From positions 1 to 12,988 of the forward strand of contig JAAZAL010000112.1 in assembly GCA_012514355.1 (NCBI GenBank): a DNA stretch of 12,988 nt, written 5' to 3'. This DNA comes from Candidatus Dojkabacteria bacterium (GTDB lineage Bacteria > Patescibacteriota > Dojkabacteria > SC72). The stretch's first letter is position 1. Each line of letters starts with the position of its first letter. The notes beneath the pieces were generated by a model. That model ran no database searches. It saw only the letters and a list, made by a program, of their open reading frames with translations, and was not told where the DNA came from. Positions 1 to 6,505 of the stretch are shown piece by piece. Made by a program: the position numbers and the translations under genes.

Positions 1-170
1 AACAGAAAGTTATACCGCCTAAGCAATTAGGTAAGGGTGAAATGGTAGTGTAAGAGACTACCGGGTATTGTAGTAATACAGTATTGCGTGGCAACCCCCC
101 TTGGAGCAAGGTTAAACCGCATAGATAGATAATCATCGTAAACAGAATCCGGCTTATTTGATACTTACAC
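1..170 (+). ncRNA. rnpB: RNase P RNA (M1-type), 3' portion, 5' end outside window
   Basis: This is the catalytic RNA of RNase P, which removes 5' leaders from pre-tRNAs. Three conserved blocks appear in the right order. The first is a GGTAGT/ACTACC stem (44-49 with 57-62) closing a GTAAGAG loop, preceded by GGGTGAAA. The second is the AGCAAG block at 105-110. The third is ACAGAA (142-147) followed by GGCTTA (151-156), the 3' strand of the universal P4 helix. These match bacterial type-A-like RNase P RNAs. The 5' half, including the partner strand of P4, lies before the window. The 3' end is placed by distance from GGCTTA and is approximate. Confidence 0.9.
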
Positions 171-223
171 ATTCTCTTTTCTTGTGATATCATATCGTAC
201 TAAATTCTTGTCTAGACTACGTT

Positions 224-760
224 ATGTCGAATATCGCAGAGAACTTTGATTCAGAGCCCGAAGATAGAAAAGATGAGGTTAAACAAGAGAAAAAGGAAAA
301 GATTGCTTGGTCTTACTCTCTTCACGAACTTACAGATGATAATGCTTCAGAGTTGAATGGTTTAACTGGTTTAGAGCAAATTATCATGTATGAGTTTGAT
401 TGTAATAGCCAAGAAGAGATATTCGAGATGGCTGAGGAAATATCTGATTTAGCAATGGAAGTAGATATCTCCGAATCAGAAGAATCTCTCCCAAAAATTA
501 CTGATCTACAAGAGCAAGAACTGATTTTAAAACTTGCTAAAGGTTACTATAGAGAGATACTTACAGATGATAATGTATCTAGATGGGTGGGTTTATCTGG
601 ATTTGAGCAAGCAATACTGTATGAGTTTGGACCTGTATTAGTAGAGAAATTTGAGGAGCTTAAATCAAAGATTTTAGGTATGGAGAGAGATTTAAGGGGT
701 GGTAGTAGGTTAAGAAAGTTGTCAAATTTAGATGGGTATGAGCAAGAGTTTGGGTTCTAA
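224..760 (+). CDS. Acidic hypothetical protein with an internally duplicated motif
   Basis: I do not recognise this 178-residue protein. It is highly charged and acidic, with no signal peptide or membrane segment, so it is probably cytoplasmic. Its clearest property is an internal duplication: residues 36-58 and 113-135 share LTDDNxS, GLxGxEQ and YEF, with 15 of 23 positions identical and a 77-residue period. Each copy is followed by an E/K-rich likely helix. A degenerate third copy of the GLxGxEQ part ends the protein (166-178, LDGYEQEFGF), and ITDLQEQE near 92-99 may be another remnant. The ATG at 224 follows RNase P RNA closely. No Shine-Dalgarno site is visible, and a -10-like TACTAAAT lies at 198-205. 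Its stop overlaps the stop of fmt on the other strand by 4 nt. It is likely a real gene of unknown function. Confidence 0.75.
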   Translation: MSNIAENFDSEPEDRKDEVKQEKKEKIAWSYSLHELTDDNASELNGLTGLEQIIMYEFDCNSQEEIFEMAEEISDLAMEVDISESEESLPKITDLQEQELILKLAKGYYREILTDDNVSRWVGLSGFEQAILYEFGPVLVEKFEELKSKILGMERDLRGGSRLRKLSNLDGYEQEFGF

Positions 761-1704
761 TTTCTATTTCTCCCGTGTATATATTCCTCTGGAGTCATTA
801 TGCTTTTTCCTTCTGGTTTAAGTTGTAAGATTTCTAGACAAAGAGTAGGATTTTTTGTTGAGAAGAAAAGTCTGTTTTCTTCAGTAAAGAGAATTCCAGC
901 TTTTCGGTTAGATTCTTTTTTAACTAGTGTAGATTTTAAAATCTGTATTCTTTTGTTTTCCCATATACACCAAGCTATTGGCCAGGGTAACATAGCTCTA
1001 ACTAATCTTTCAATATACTCTGGTTCCATTACTTCCCATTGTATTTGGGCATTCTCTTTTGAGATGTCTTTTTGCCAACAGTATGTAGCTTTAGAGGAGT
1101 CCTGTTTTTGAGGTTGAATATTTCCATTTATCCATTGTTCTAATATATTGCCAATAGATTGGGCAGATATTTCTACTAATCTTTTTCTTAGGGTTAGGTT
1201 AGTATCGGTTTCATATATTGGTTCTTTAATTGTTTTTAGGATATCTCCTTCATCTAGTCCTGCAGACATTACCATTATCGATATTCCTGTTTCTTTCTCT
1301 CCCTCTAGTATTGCTTTTTGTATTGGTACTGCACCTCTGTATTTAGGAAGTAGAGAGAAGTGTATATTTATAGATTTGTATTTTGGGTAATTGATAAAGA
1401 AGTCAGGTAGTATTTCTCCAAAGGCTTTACATACAATTAACTCAGGTTTGAATTTTTCTAATGCTTGTTGATATTTTTCTTTCTGTTTTTCTGTATGGAA
1501 TATTTCTATACCATTCTCTAATGCGAACTCTTTTACTTTTGAGGGTGTTAATATCTGCTTTCTGCCTACTGGTTTGTCTACAGTAGTAATTACTCCTACG
1601 ATATCAAATCTTTTGTCTTCAAGAAGTGATCTAAGAGTCTCTACAGATTCCCAATCTGTGCCAAGAAACAATGTTTTTACAGGTTGTGTATTTAAATCTC
1701 TCAT
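757..1704 (-). CDS. fmt: Methionyl-tRNA formyltransferase
   Basis: Fmt formylates Met-tRNAfMet with 10-formyl-tetrahydrofolate for translation initiation in the cytoplasm. The 315-residue length equals that of E. coli Fmt. The formyltransferase core is clear. FLGTDWESV (13-21) replaces the usual FxGTPxFA. The catalytic stretch NIHFSLLPKYRGAVPIQ (113-129) carries Asn113 and His115, and Asp151 lies in GLDEGDIL. The C-terminal tRNA-binding domain follows, with RAMLPWPIAW near 236-245. Family members usually start a few residues before the KTLFLGT strand, so the N-terminus is about seven residues longer than typical. No Shine-Dalgarno site precedes the ATG. The gene is divergent from queA, with only 51 bp between starts, and converges with the upstream hypothetical gene. 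The GTD-W instead of GTP-F motif is unusual, but the catalytic Asn/His/Asp set is intact. Confidence 0.93.
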   Translation of the reverse strand: MRDLNTQPVKTLFLGTDWESVETLRSLLEDKRFDIVGVITTVDKPVGRKQILTPSKVKEFALENGIEIFHTEKQKEKYQQALEKFKPELIVCKAFGEILPDFFINYPKYKSINIHFSLLPKYRGAVPIQKAILEGEKETGISIMVMSAGLDEGDILKTIKEPIYETDTNLTLRKRLVEISAQSIGNILEQWINGNIQPQKQDSSKATYCWQKDISKENAQIQWEVMEPEYIERLVRAMLPWPIAWCIWENKRIQILKSTLVKKESNRKAGILFTEENRLFFSTKNPTLCLEILQLKPEGKSIMTPEEYIHGRNRN

Positions 1705-1717
1705 ATTAATAATTTTA

Positions 1718-1746
1718 CTGTAATATCAATCAAATTGCTATATAAT
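1718..1746 (+). promoter_or_regulatory. Probable queA-tgt promoter giving a nearly leaderless mRNA
   Basis: A perfect -10 hexamer TATAAT lies at 1741-1746. Seventeen bases upstream is a weak -35, CTGTAA (1718-1723). The queA ATG at 1756 starts only 10 bases after the -10, so transcription would begin about 0-3 bases before the start codon. The fmt promoter must overlap this short 51-bp divergent region. Confidence 0.6.
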
Positions 1747-1755
1747 ATCCAACTT

Positions 1756-2766
1756 ATGAAAATTTCTGAATTTAATTACAATCTTAGTGAAAAAATGATA
1801 GCAAAGTACCCTCCTAAAAAAAGAGGTACTTCAAATTTACTAGTATTAGACAAAAAGAGTGGGGATATGCAACACCGTAAATATTTTAATATCCCTGAAT
1901 ATATTAAGGAGGGAGACATAGTTGTATTAAATGAAACTAAGGTTTTAAATAGTAGGACATTTTTTTTAACACCCAAAGGTAAGAAAGTTGAGGTACTTTT
2001 TTTAGAAGATAGGGGGGAGAATACCTGGTTTTGCTTAATAGGGAGGGCAAAAAATGTCAAGTTGTCAGATATATTAATCTGTGAAGATATACAGATTAGA
2101 GTTGAAAGGAGAGAAGAGAATGGTTTTCTAATCGAATTCGTATATGGGAACGCCTTTGATCTTTTTAATAGGTATGGTCATACACCTCTTCCTCCATATA
2201 TGAAGAGAAAAGACAAACAGAGTGATAAAGAGAGGTACAATACGGTATTTTCCTCCATTCCTGGAGCTGTGGCAGCCCCTACAGCAAGTCTAAATCTAAC
2301 TGAGGAAATATTACATGAGATTGAGAACAAGGGTGGGAAAATAGTTAAAATTGAACTTCGGGTTGGATGGGGTACATTTGCACCCATAAGGGAGGAAAAT
2401 ATTGAGGAGCACCAAATTCATAAGGAATATATAAATGTATCACACGAGGCATGCCAGAGTATTAATGAGTGTAAGGGAAGGGTTTGGGCTTTTGGTACAA
2501 CAGTAGCAAGAGCATTAGAATCAGCATACAGTCAGAAAGAAAGAAAACTCTTGTCATACTTTGGCTATACCGATCTTTACATTTACCCTGGGTATGAATG
2601 GAGGGTTGTTGATGTTTTGGTGACCAACTTCCACATGCCTGATTCATCTTTAATTCTTTTAGTTTCTTCTTTTGCTGGGAAAGAATCAATAAAAAAAGCC
2701 TATGAACAAGCTATAGATAGAGGGTATAAATTTTTAAGCTATGGTGATAGTATGTTAATTAAGTAA
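1756..2766 (+). CDS. queA: S-adenosylmethionine:tRNA ribosyltransferase-isomerase (epoxyqueuosine synthase)
   Basis: QueA transfers and isomerises the ribosyl moiety of SAM onto preQ1 at position 34 of tRNA, giving epoxyqueuosine. The protein has 336 residues with family motifs throughout: an MKISEFNYNLSEKMIAKYPP N-terminus, VLNETKVLNSR (57-67), LPPYM (145-149), GAVAAPTASLNLTEE (170-184), VGWGTFAP (203-210), FGTTVARALES (246-256), TDLYIYPGY (272-280), TNFHMPDSSL (290-299) and SYGDSMLI at the end. I chose the ATG at 1756 because the protein then starts exactly like other QueA proteins. An in-frame TTG at 1735 would overlap the TATAAT box. It is followed 6 nt later by tgt, the preceding enzyme of the pathway, so the two are almost certainly co-transcribed. 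Confidence 0.96.
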   Translation: MKISEFNYNLSEKMIAKYPPKKRGTSNLLVLDKKSGDMQHRKYFNIPEYIKEGDIVVLNETKVLNSRTFFLTPKGKKVEVLFLEDRGENTWFCLIGRAKNVKLSDILICEDIQIRVERREENGFLIEFVYGNAFDLFNRYGHTPLPPYMKRKDKQSDKERYNTVFSSIPGAVAAPTASLNLTEEILHEIENKGGKIVKIELRVGWGTFAPIREENIEEHQIHKEYINVSHEACQSINECKGRVWAFGTTVARALESAYSQKERKLLSYFGYTDLYIYPGYEWRVVDVLVTNFHMPDSSLILLVSSFAGKESIKKAYEQAIDRGYKFLSYGDSMLIK

Positions 2767-2772
2767 GTAAAT

Positions 2773-3798
2773 ATGACAAACTTAGACATTCTGAAAGAGA
2801 AATATTTTTTCATGCCCGATGCTACTAGAGGAGCAGTTAGATACCTTACAACCAAACAGTTAGAGGAAACAGGAACAGAAGCCATAGTAACAAATACTCT
2901 ACATCTTTTAATTCACCCAGGGCCCGATGTCATACAACAGTTAGGCGGCATTAAAAAGATGATGGGTTGGAAAGGTATTGTATTTACAGATTCAGGAGGG
3001 TTCCAATTGTTCTCCTTACTTCACTCTAAAAAATGGAAAGGTAAAGTTTCGGAGAATGGGGCAACGTTTAAATCTCCCAAAGAGGGTAATACATATGAAT
3101 TAACTCCAGAGTCTTCAATTGATATTCAGATGAAAATTGGTTCTGATGTATTGGTGACTTTAGATGATTGTAGGGATACAGGCCTTTCAAGAGCGGATGC
3201 AGAGAAATCAGTAGAAAGGACATTAAAATGGGCAGTAAGATGTAAAGAGCGTTTTAACAATGAGTATGGGGGAACAAAGAAAACAGGGAAACTTCTGACT
3301 TGTGTAGTCCAAGGTTCAAACTATTTAGATTTGAGGGCTTACTGTGCAAAGGAGCTTTCGAAAATTGGTTTTGATGGATACAATTTCGGTGGATATGTAA
3401 TAGATAAAGATGGAGAGTTGGTTGTCGATGAAATGAGCGCCGTTATTGAGAATGTACCTAAAGATACAATTAGATATGCAATGGGGGTAGGTAAGCCTGA
3501 GGATATTGTAAAAGCTAGTAAGATAGGGTACAACCTCTTTGATACGGTTTTAGTAACTCGAAACGCGAGACACGGGACCCTTTATACCTCGCAAGGTGTT
3601 GTGAGGATAAAGAACAGCGAGATGGCGTTGGATCAAGCCCCAGTGGATCGCGAGTGCAACTGCGAGTGTTGCCGAAACTACACAAGAGCCTACCTTCATC
3701 ACATGCTGAAAAACGGCGAGGCGACGGCGCTAACCCTTCTTACTATCCATAACCTAACCTTCTACCAAACCCTCATAAAAGGCCTGACCCTGCTCTGA
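2773..3798 (+). CDS. tgt: Queuine/preQ1 tRNA-guanine transglycosylase, shortened C-terminus
   Basis: Tgt exchanges G34 of tRNAs with GUN anticodons for preQ1 (or queuine). Visible residues: TDSGGFQ (72-78) with the substrate-binding Asp73, LDDC (130-133), the nucleophile Asp257 in FDTVLVTRNARHG, and a complete zinc site C295-x-C297-x2-C300-x25-H326. The protein has 341 residues, against about 370-390 in typical bacterial members, and stops some 15 residues after the zinc His, lacking the usual last helix. The final part (from about 3541, near Asp257) is about 50% GC by hand count with CTG, GCG and CGC codons, unlike the AT-rich first three quarters. The TGA stop (3796-3798) lies in the terminal repeat of the adjacent transposon. 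Catalytic and zinc residues survive, so it is probably active. It has no Shine-Dalgarno site and starts 6 nt after queA. Confidence 0.93.
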   Translation: MTNLDILKEKYFFMPDATRGAVRYLTTKQLEETGTEAIVTNTLHLLIHPGPDVIQQLGGIKKMMGWKGIVFTDSGGFQLFSLLHSKKWKGKVSENGATFKSPKEGNTYELTPESSIDIQMKIGSDVLVTLDDCRDTGLSRADAEKSVERTLKWAVRCKERFNNEYGGTKKTGKLLTCVVQGSNYLDLRAYCAKELSKIGFDGYNFGGYVIDKDGELVVDEMSAVIENVPKDTIRYAMGVGKPEDIVKASKIGYNLFDTVLVTRNARHGTLYTSQGVVRIKNSEMALDQAPVDRECNCECCRNYTRAYLHHMLKNGEATALTLLTIHNLTFYQTLIKGLTLL

Positions 3799-3801
3799 CC
3801 C
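3784..3801 (+). repeat. Left end repeat of the transposon
   Basis: Two direct copies of CTGACCC (3784-3790 and 3795-3801) make up this 18-mer. It supplies the TGA stop of tgt (3796-3798), and its last base is the first base of the transposase stop complement. Confidence 0.65.
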
Positions 3802-4235
3802 TATCCCTTGCTCAGCCATTTGTAATCTCCGGCCTTTCTCACCAACCCGTCCCGCACTGGGTTCTGCCGTAAATATGCCCGTGTCCGCAGAAGATCTTTT
3901 TTATATGGCAGGTAGTTGGCATTGTATCTCCCTTGGAATGCATGGCCAACCCTTTGGTATTTTCTGTTTATCTCCATAGCGAAAGTCCCGGTAAGTTTTT
4001 GCATATATCTTGAGAGAGATTCCGTGTCTGTTGGGGTTTTGATTATCAAATGGAAATGATTGTCCATAATGCAGTATGCAACAATATTTATATTACATTC
4101 TTTTTTATATCTGAATATTAGGCCGAGGAAGAGTTGTTTGTCGGCTGGGGATTTGAGTATGGCTTCTTTATTGTTGCCACGATTAAATACATGATAATAG
4201 CTGTTGGGTTTGAAATCGCGAAGGTGCCTAGACAT
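3801..4235 (-). CDS. Y1 (HUH single-stranded DNA) transposase, RAYT/IS200-like
   Basis: This is a tyrosine HUH transposase of the Transposase_17 family, which cuts and joins single-stranded DNA at hairpin-type ends. Numbering from the chosen start, it opens MSRHLRDFKPNSYYHVFNRGNN, the standard family N-terminus. The metal-binding HUH motif is HFH (60-62, in DNHFHLII). FQGRYNANYL follows near 100-109, and the presumed catalytic Tyr121 lies in AYLRQNPVRDGLV. The C-terminal DYKWLS matches the family end. The frame opens further upstream to 4355, but those 40 residues cross the right end repeat and look non-coding, so I start at 4235 (144 residues). It is complete and possibly active. Its stop lies 2 nt from the stop of tgt on the other strand, and it has no Shine-Dalgarno site. 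Confidence 0.88.
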   Translation of the reverse strand: MSRHLRDFKPNSYYHVFNRGNNKEAILKSPADKQLFLGLIFRYKKECNINIVAYCIMDNHFHLIIKTPTDTESLSRYMQKLTGTFAMEINRKYQRVGHAFQGRYNANYLPYKKDLLRTRAYLRQNPVRDGLVRKAGDYKWLSKG

Positions 4236-4276
4236 GGGTAAATGATAGCAGGTCGTGATTAAAATTGGATTAACTG

Positions 4277-4294
4277 GGGTCGGACGGGGGTCAG
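4277..4294 (-). repeat. Right end repeat of the transposon
   Basis: GGGTCGGACGGGGGTCAG is the inverted partner (14/18) of the left end at 3784-3801. It lies about 42 bp upstream of the transposase start. Confidence 0.6.
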
Positions 4295-4531
4295 TCCCTT
4301 TATACTGGCGGGATCGGAGGAAAAATGGTATTATTATGAAGTCCTGTATTGTCATGGTTATTGATTAGGACGGGGATAAGAAAAATTGATTTGTTTCGAA
4401 TTAATGAAAAATTGTATGATTTTAATTGAATTTAATAGATTAATAGATAGAGTGGTTCCGGGTGGTCGGAATCTATTGTAATTTTTCAATTTTCTTTACC
4501 CCAAAAGTTTTAAATTTTTAACAATACTCAA
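4295..4531. other. Non-coding region between transposon and RNase Y, with one weak hairpin
   Basis: No gene is seen here. The stretch falls from GC-rich next to the transposon end to very AT-rich before rny. An imperfect hairpin pairs AATAGA (4442-4447) with TCTATT (4472-4477) and TTCC (4456-4459) with GGAA (4468-4471), leaving an eight-base bulge. It is not followed by a T-tract on the plus strand strong enough to call a terminator. The rny promoter must lie here, but no convincing -35/-10 pair was found. Confidence 0.4.
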
Positions 4532-6052
4532 ATGGAGTTAATCATTGGTATTGTCGCAGCTTTGGTAGGTAGCGCAGGTATGTTCTCTTACCTAAAGTTT
4601 GGAAAGAAATGGGTTAATGTTAAAGACATCCCAGAAGAGGAAATTGCCAGAGTTGCAGACAAGCTTATCTCTAAAAAGATAGAGGAAGCAGAAAAAGAAA
4701 TAGAAGAGAACAAGAGAAAATCTGACGATCGTCTAAGAGAACTTAGAAAAGAAACAGAGGAGCACGAAGAACTTCTTTTAGAAAGAGAGAAGAAGTTAAA
4801 CGAGAGGACTAAGATGATAGATAAAAAGAGTGAAGAGTTAGAGGTGTCATCTGAGTCAGTTAAGAAAATGCAAAGAGGTCTTGAAAAGACTAGGATGCAA
4901 CTTAAGGAGGAGTTAGAAAGAATCTCAGGTCTAACACAAGAGGAGGCTAAGCAGAAGCTAATGAGTCAAGTAGATGAGGATATTAAAGACTATGAAGCGA
5001 AAAAGATTAGACAAGCCGAAAAGCATGTAGAAGAGATTGCAGATGAAAGAGGAAAAGAAATTTTAGTAGAATCAATGCAAAGAATAGTGACGGACTATGT
5101 AGGAGAAACTACAACATCCACTATTAAAATTGAAGATGACAAAGTTAAAGGTAGAGTAATAGGTAAAGAAGGAAGAAATATTAGAGCGTTCGAAAAACTT
5201 ACTGGTGTAGATGTCATTGTCGATGAATCGCCAAATACCATTGCACTTTCGTCTTTTGATCCTCTAAGAAGAGAGATAGCAGCAGTAGCGTTAAGCAAAC
5301 TAATTGGAGATGGGAGAATACACCCAAGTTCAATTGAAGAAGCAATTAGAAAGGCTAAAAATGAGATATCTATTGAGATAAAAAAGAATGGTCAGATTCT
5401 TGCTGAAGAGGCGGGTTGGCCTGGGATAGATATTGGATTGCTAAAACTAATCGGGAAAATGAAGTATAGAACAAGTTACGGTCAATCTTTAATGTCTCAC
5501 ACTATTGAAGTAATGAGGCTAGGAGAGGTACTTGCCGCAGAGTTAAATGCAGATATTGATTTAGTAAAAAGGGCATGTTTACTACATGATGTAGGAAAAG
5601 TATTAACTCATAAAATAGATAGCCCTCATCATCATATATCTGGTCAAGTAGCTAGAAAGTACGGATTAGATGACAAATTAGTAAATGCAATTGAATCTCA
5701 TCACTTAGATATAGAACCTCAATCAGTAGAGGCAGTAATAGTATATCTTGCAGATGCAATATCAGGAGCAAGACCAGGAGCAAGAAAAGATAGCTATGAA
5801 CAGTATATTCAAAGAATAGAGGCGTTAGAGAATGTTGCTAAGGAGTTAGGAGGAGATAAAATTGAAGAGGTGTTCGCTATTAAAGCAGGAAGAGAGCTAA
5901 GAGTAATTGTTAAACCAGCATTAATCACTGATGATGAAATGACTGTCTTAGCAAAAGACTTAGCTGCAACCATAGAAAAGACTCAAAATTACCCAGGTAA
6001 TGTAGAAGTTACCTTAATCAGAGAGACTCGAGCTGTTGAAATAGCAAGATAA
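4532..6052 (+). CDS. rny: Ribonuclease Y
   Basis: RNase Y is a membrane-anchored endoribonuclease that starts mRNA decay in many bacteria lacking RNase E. Its domain order is complete. An N-terminal transmembrane helix (about 2-20) is followed by a long, almost uninterrupted coiled coil rich in K/E/R (about 35-190). A KH RNA-binding domain has the loop GKEGRNIR (211-218). The HD phosphodiesterase domain carries H322 in SHTIEV and the H352-D353 pair in LLHDVGK. ESHHLDIEP (388-396) and the LADAISGARPGAR segment (about 406-418) complete the conserved core. The length (506) is close to B. subtilis RNase Y (520), and the C-terminus EVTLIRETRAVEIAR is typical. The ATG gives the expected short extracellular tip and helix. 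No Shine-Dalgarno site is present. It appears to be monocistronic, followed by two hairpins. Confidence 0.97.
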   Translation: MELIIGIVAALVGSAGMFSYLKFGKKWVNVKDIPEEEIARVADKLISKKIEEAEKEIEENKRKSDDRLRELRKETEEHEELLLEREKKLNERTKMIDKKSEELEVSSESVKKMQRGLEKTRMQLKEELERISGLTQEEAKQKLMSQVDEDIKDYEAKKIRQAEKHVEEIADERGKEILVESMQRIVTDYVGETTTSTIKIEDDKVKGRVIGKEGRNIRAFEKLTGVDVIVDESPNTIALSSFDPLRREIAAVALSKLIGDGRIHPSSIEEAIRKAKNEISIEIKKNGQILAEEAGWPGIDIGLLKLIGKMKYRTSYGQSLMSHTIEVMRLGEVLAAELNADIDLVKRACLLHDVGKVLTHKIDSPHHHISGQVARKYGLDDKLVNAIESHHLDIEPQSVEAVIVYLADAISGARPGARKDSYEQYIQRIEALENVAKELGGDKIEEVFAIKAGRELRVIVKPALITDDEMTVLAKDLAATIEKTQNYPGNVEVTLIRETRAVEIAR

Positions 6053-6065
6053 TTGAGGGGAAAAA

Positions 6066-6082
6066 GATGACTTCTAGTCATC
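6066..6082 (+). other. Perfect short hairpin behind rny
   Basis: GATGACT (6066-6072) and AGTCATC (6076-6082) form a perfect 7-bp stem with a 3-base loop, just after the rny stop. No T-tract follows directly, so it may stabilise the 3' end rather than terminate. Confidence 0.45.
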
Positions 6083-6113
6083 AATACTATGGGGCAGAAG
6101 TGAAAACTTAAAT

Positions 6114-6148
6114 TGGGAGTATCAGAAATGGTGCTCCCATATTTATTT
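6114..6148 (+). terminator. Hairpin with GAAA tetraloop, likely rny terminator
   Basis: TGGGAGTATCA (6114-6124) pairs with TGGTGCTCCCA (6129-6139) over 11 pairs, two of them G·U, and closes a GAAA loop (a GNRA tetraloop). It is followed by TATTTATTT, a broken T-tract. This is the best candidate 3' end for rny. Confidence 0.6.
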
Positions 6149-6401
6149 AAAACTTTGTAATGTATAACTTTTCTCTATATTTTTCTTCCTAAATATTAAC
6201 TATTAAAATTCGTCGATATATTAAAACGCCTGATTTGTAGGCCTTTTTGAATATGTGCTTGTAAATACGATATATTCTTTAAAATGTAGCAACTTTTTTA
6301 CACGCTTTAATCTTAGAAAGTTTAATATAAATACCCATGAAAATATTGTAATTAATGAATATTTTAATAGAATACTCGAGTACCCCATAGCAAATATGTG
6401 C
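6149..6401. other. AT-rich non-coding stretch with a terminator-like hairpin and a 12-bp direct repeat
   Basis: No convincing gene was found. GCCTG (6228-6232) and TAGGC (6238-6242), followed by CTTTTT (6243-6248), look like a weak intrinsic terminator. AATATGTGCTTG occurs exactly twice, at 6250-6261 and 6393-6404; the second copy contains the start of the predicted HU -35. A 61-codon open frame at 6255-6440 has no Shine-Dalgarno site or recognisable composition and is not called. Confidence 0.4.
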
Positions 6402-6430
6402 TTGACGAAGAGTTGTATATATCATATTTT
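6402..6430 (+). promoter_or_regulatory. Predicted promoter of the HU gene
   Basis: TTGACG (-35, 6402-6407) and TATTTT (-10, 6425-6430) are separated by exactly 17 bases. Transcription would start near 6437, giving a leader of about 70 bases, the longest predicted in this window. Confidence 0.5.
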
Positions 6431-6442
6431 ATTGATGTGATA

Positions 6443-6472
6443 CTACAAATCGTGTGATATCAGGATTTGTGG
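6443..6472 (+). promoter_or_regulatory. Hairpin in the HU mRNA leader
   Basis: CTACAAATC (6443-6451) pairs with GATTTGTGG (6464-6472) around a 12-base loop, with one G·U pair. GATG (6434-6437) and CATC (6473-6476) can extend it across a bulge. It ends 16 bases before the Shine-Dalgarno site, so it does not cover it. Protection or regulation of a highly expressed mRNA is an inference. Confidence 0.45.
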
Positions 6473-6488
6473 CATCCGCATCTCTTAG

Positions 6489-6497
6489 AAAGGAGGT
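6489..6497 (+). promoter_or_regulatory. Strong Shine-Dalgarno site of HU
   Basis: AAAGGAGGT lies 8 bases before the HU ATG at 6506 and is a near-perfect match to the 16S 3' end. It is the only such site in front of a gene in the window. Confidence 0.9.
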
Positions 6498-6505
6498 AAA
6501 CTAAA

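Larger units (their letters stand above)
3784..4294. mobile_element. Small Y1-transposase (RAYT/IS200-like) element with imperfect inverted ends
   Basis: The transposase gene is bracketed by CTGACCCTGCTCTGACCC (3784-3801) and, inverted, GGGTCGGACGGGGGTCAG (4277-4294); 14 of 18 positions match as inverted repeats. Each end contains two copies of a CTGACCC-like heptamer, resembling the REP-like ends associated with RAYT transposases. The span is about 511 bp. The element is richer in GC than its surroundings. True ends may lie slightly outside these repeats, and no target duplication was recognised. Confidence 0.6.

Noticed and set aside
800..1390. Open frames on the plus strand at 800-1111 and 1148-1390
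   Set aside because: They lie antisense inside fmt, whose conserved motifs are on the minus strand; their sequences look like chance translations.
2178..2689. Minus-strand open frames inside queA
   Set aside because: QueA motifs run through the whole region on the plus strand, so these are shadows.
3796..3823. TGA recoded as Gly (as in SR1/Gracilibacteria), extending Tgt
   Set aside because: Reading past TGA adds only a few residues unlike the Tgt tail, and the membrane-protein gene ending at 9131 also uses TGA in an ATGA overlap, so TGA acts as a stop.
4236..4355. N-terminal extension of the transposase frame
   Set aside because: The 40 codons run through the terminal inverted repeat, and the family start is at MSRHLRDF, so the longer form is unlikely.
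4295..4400. Lost 3' tail of tgt displaced beyond the transposon
   Set aside because: The three plus-strand frames just after the right end show no recognisable Tgt C-terminal helix.
6255..6440. 61-codon open frame before HU
   Set aside because: There is no Shine-Dalgarno site or family resemblance, the amino-acid content is biased like translated AT-rich spacer, and it overlaps the predicted HU promoter.
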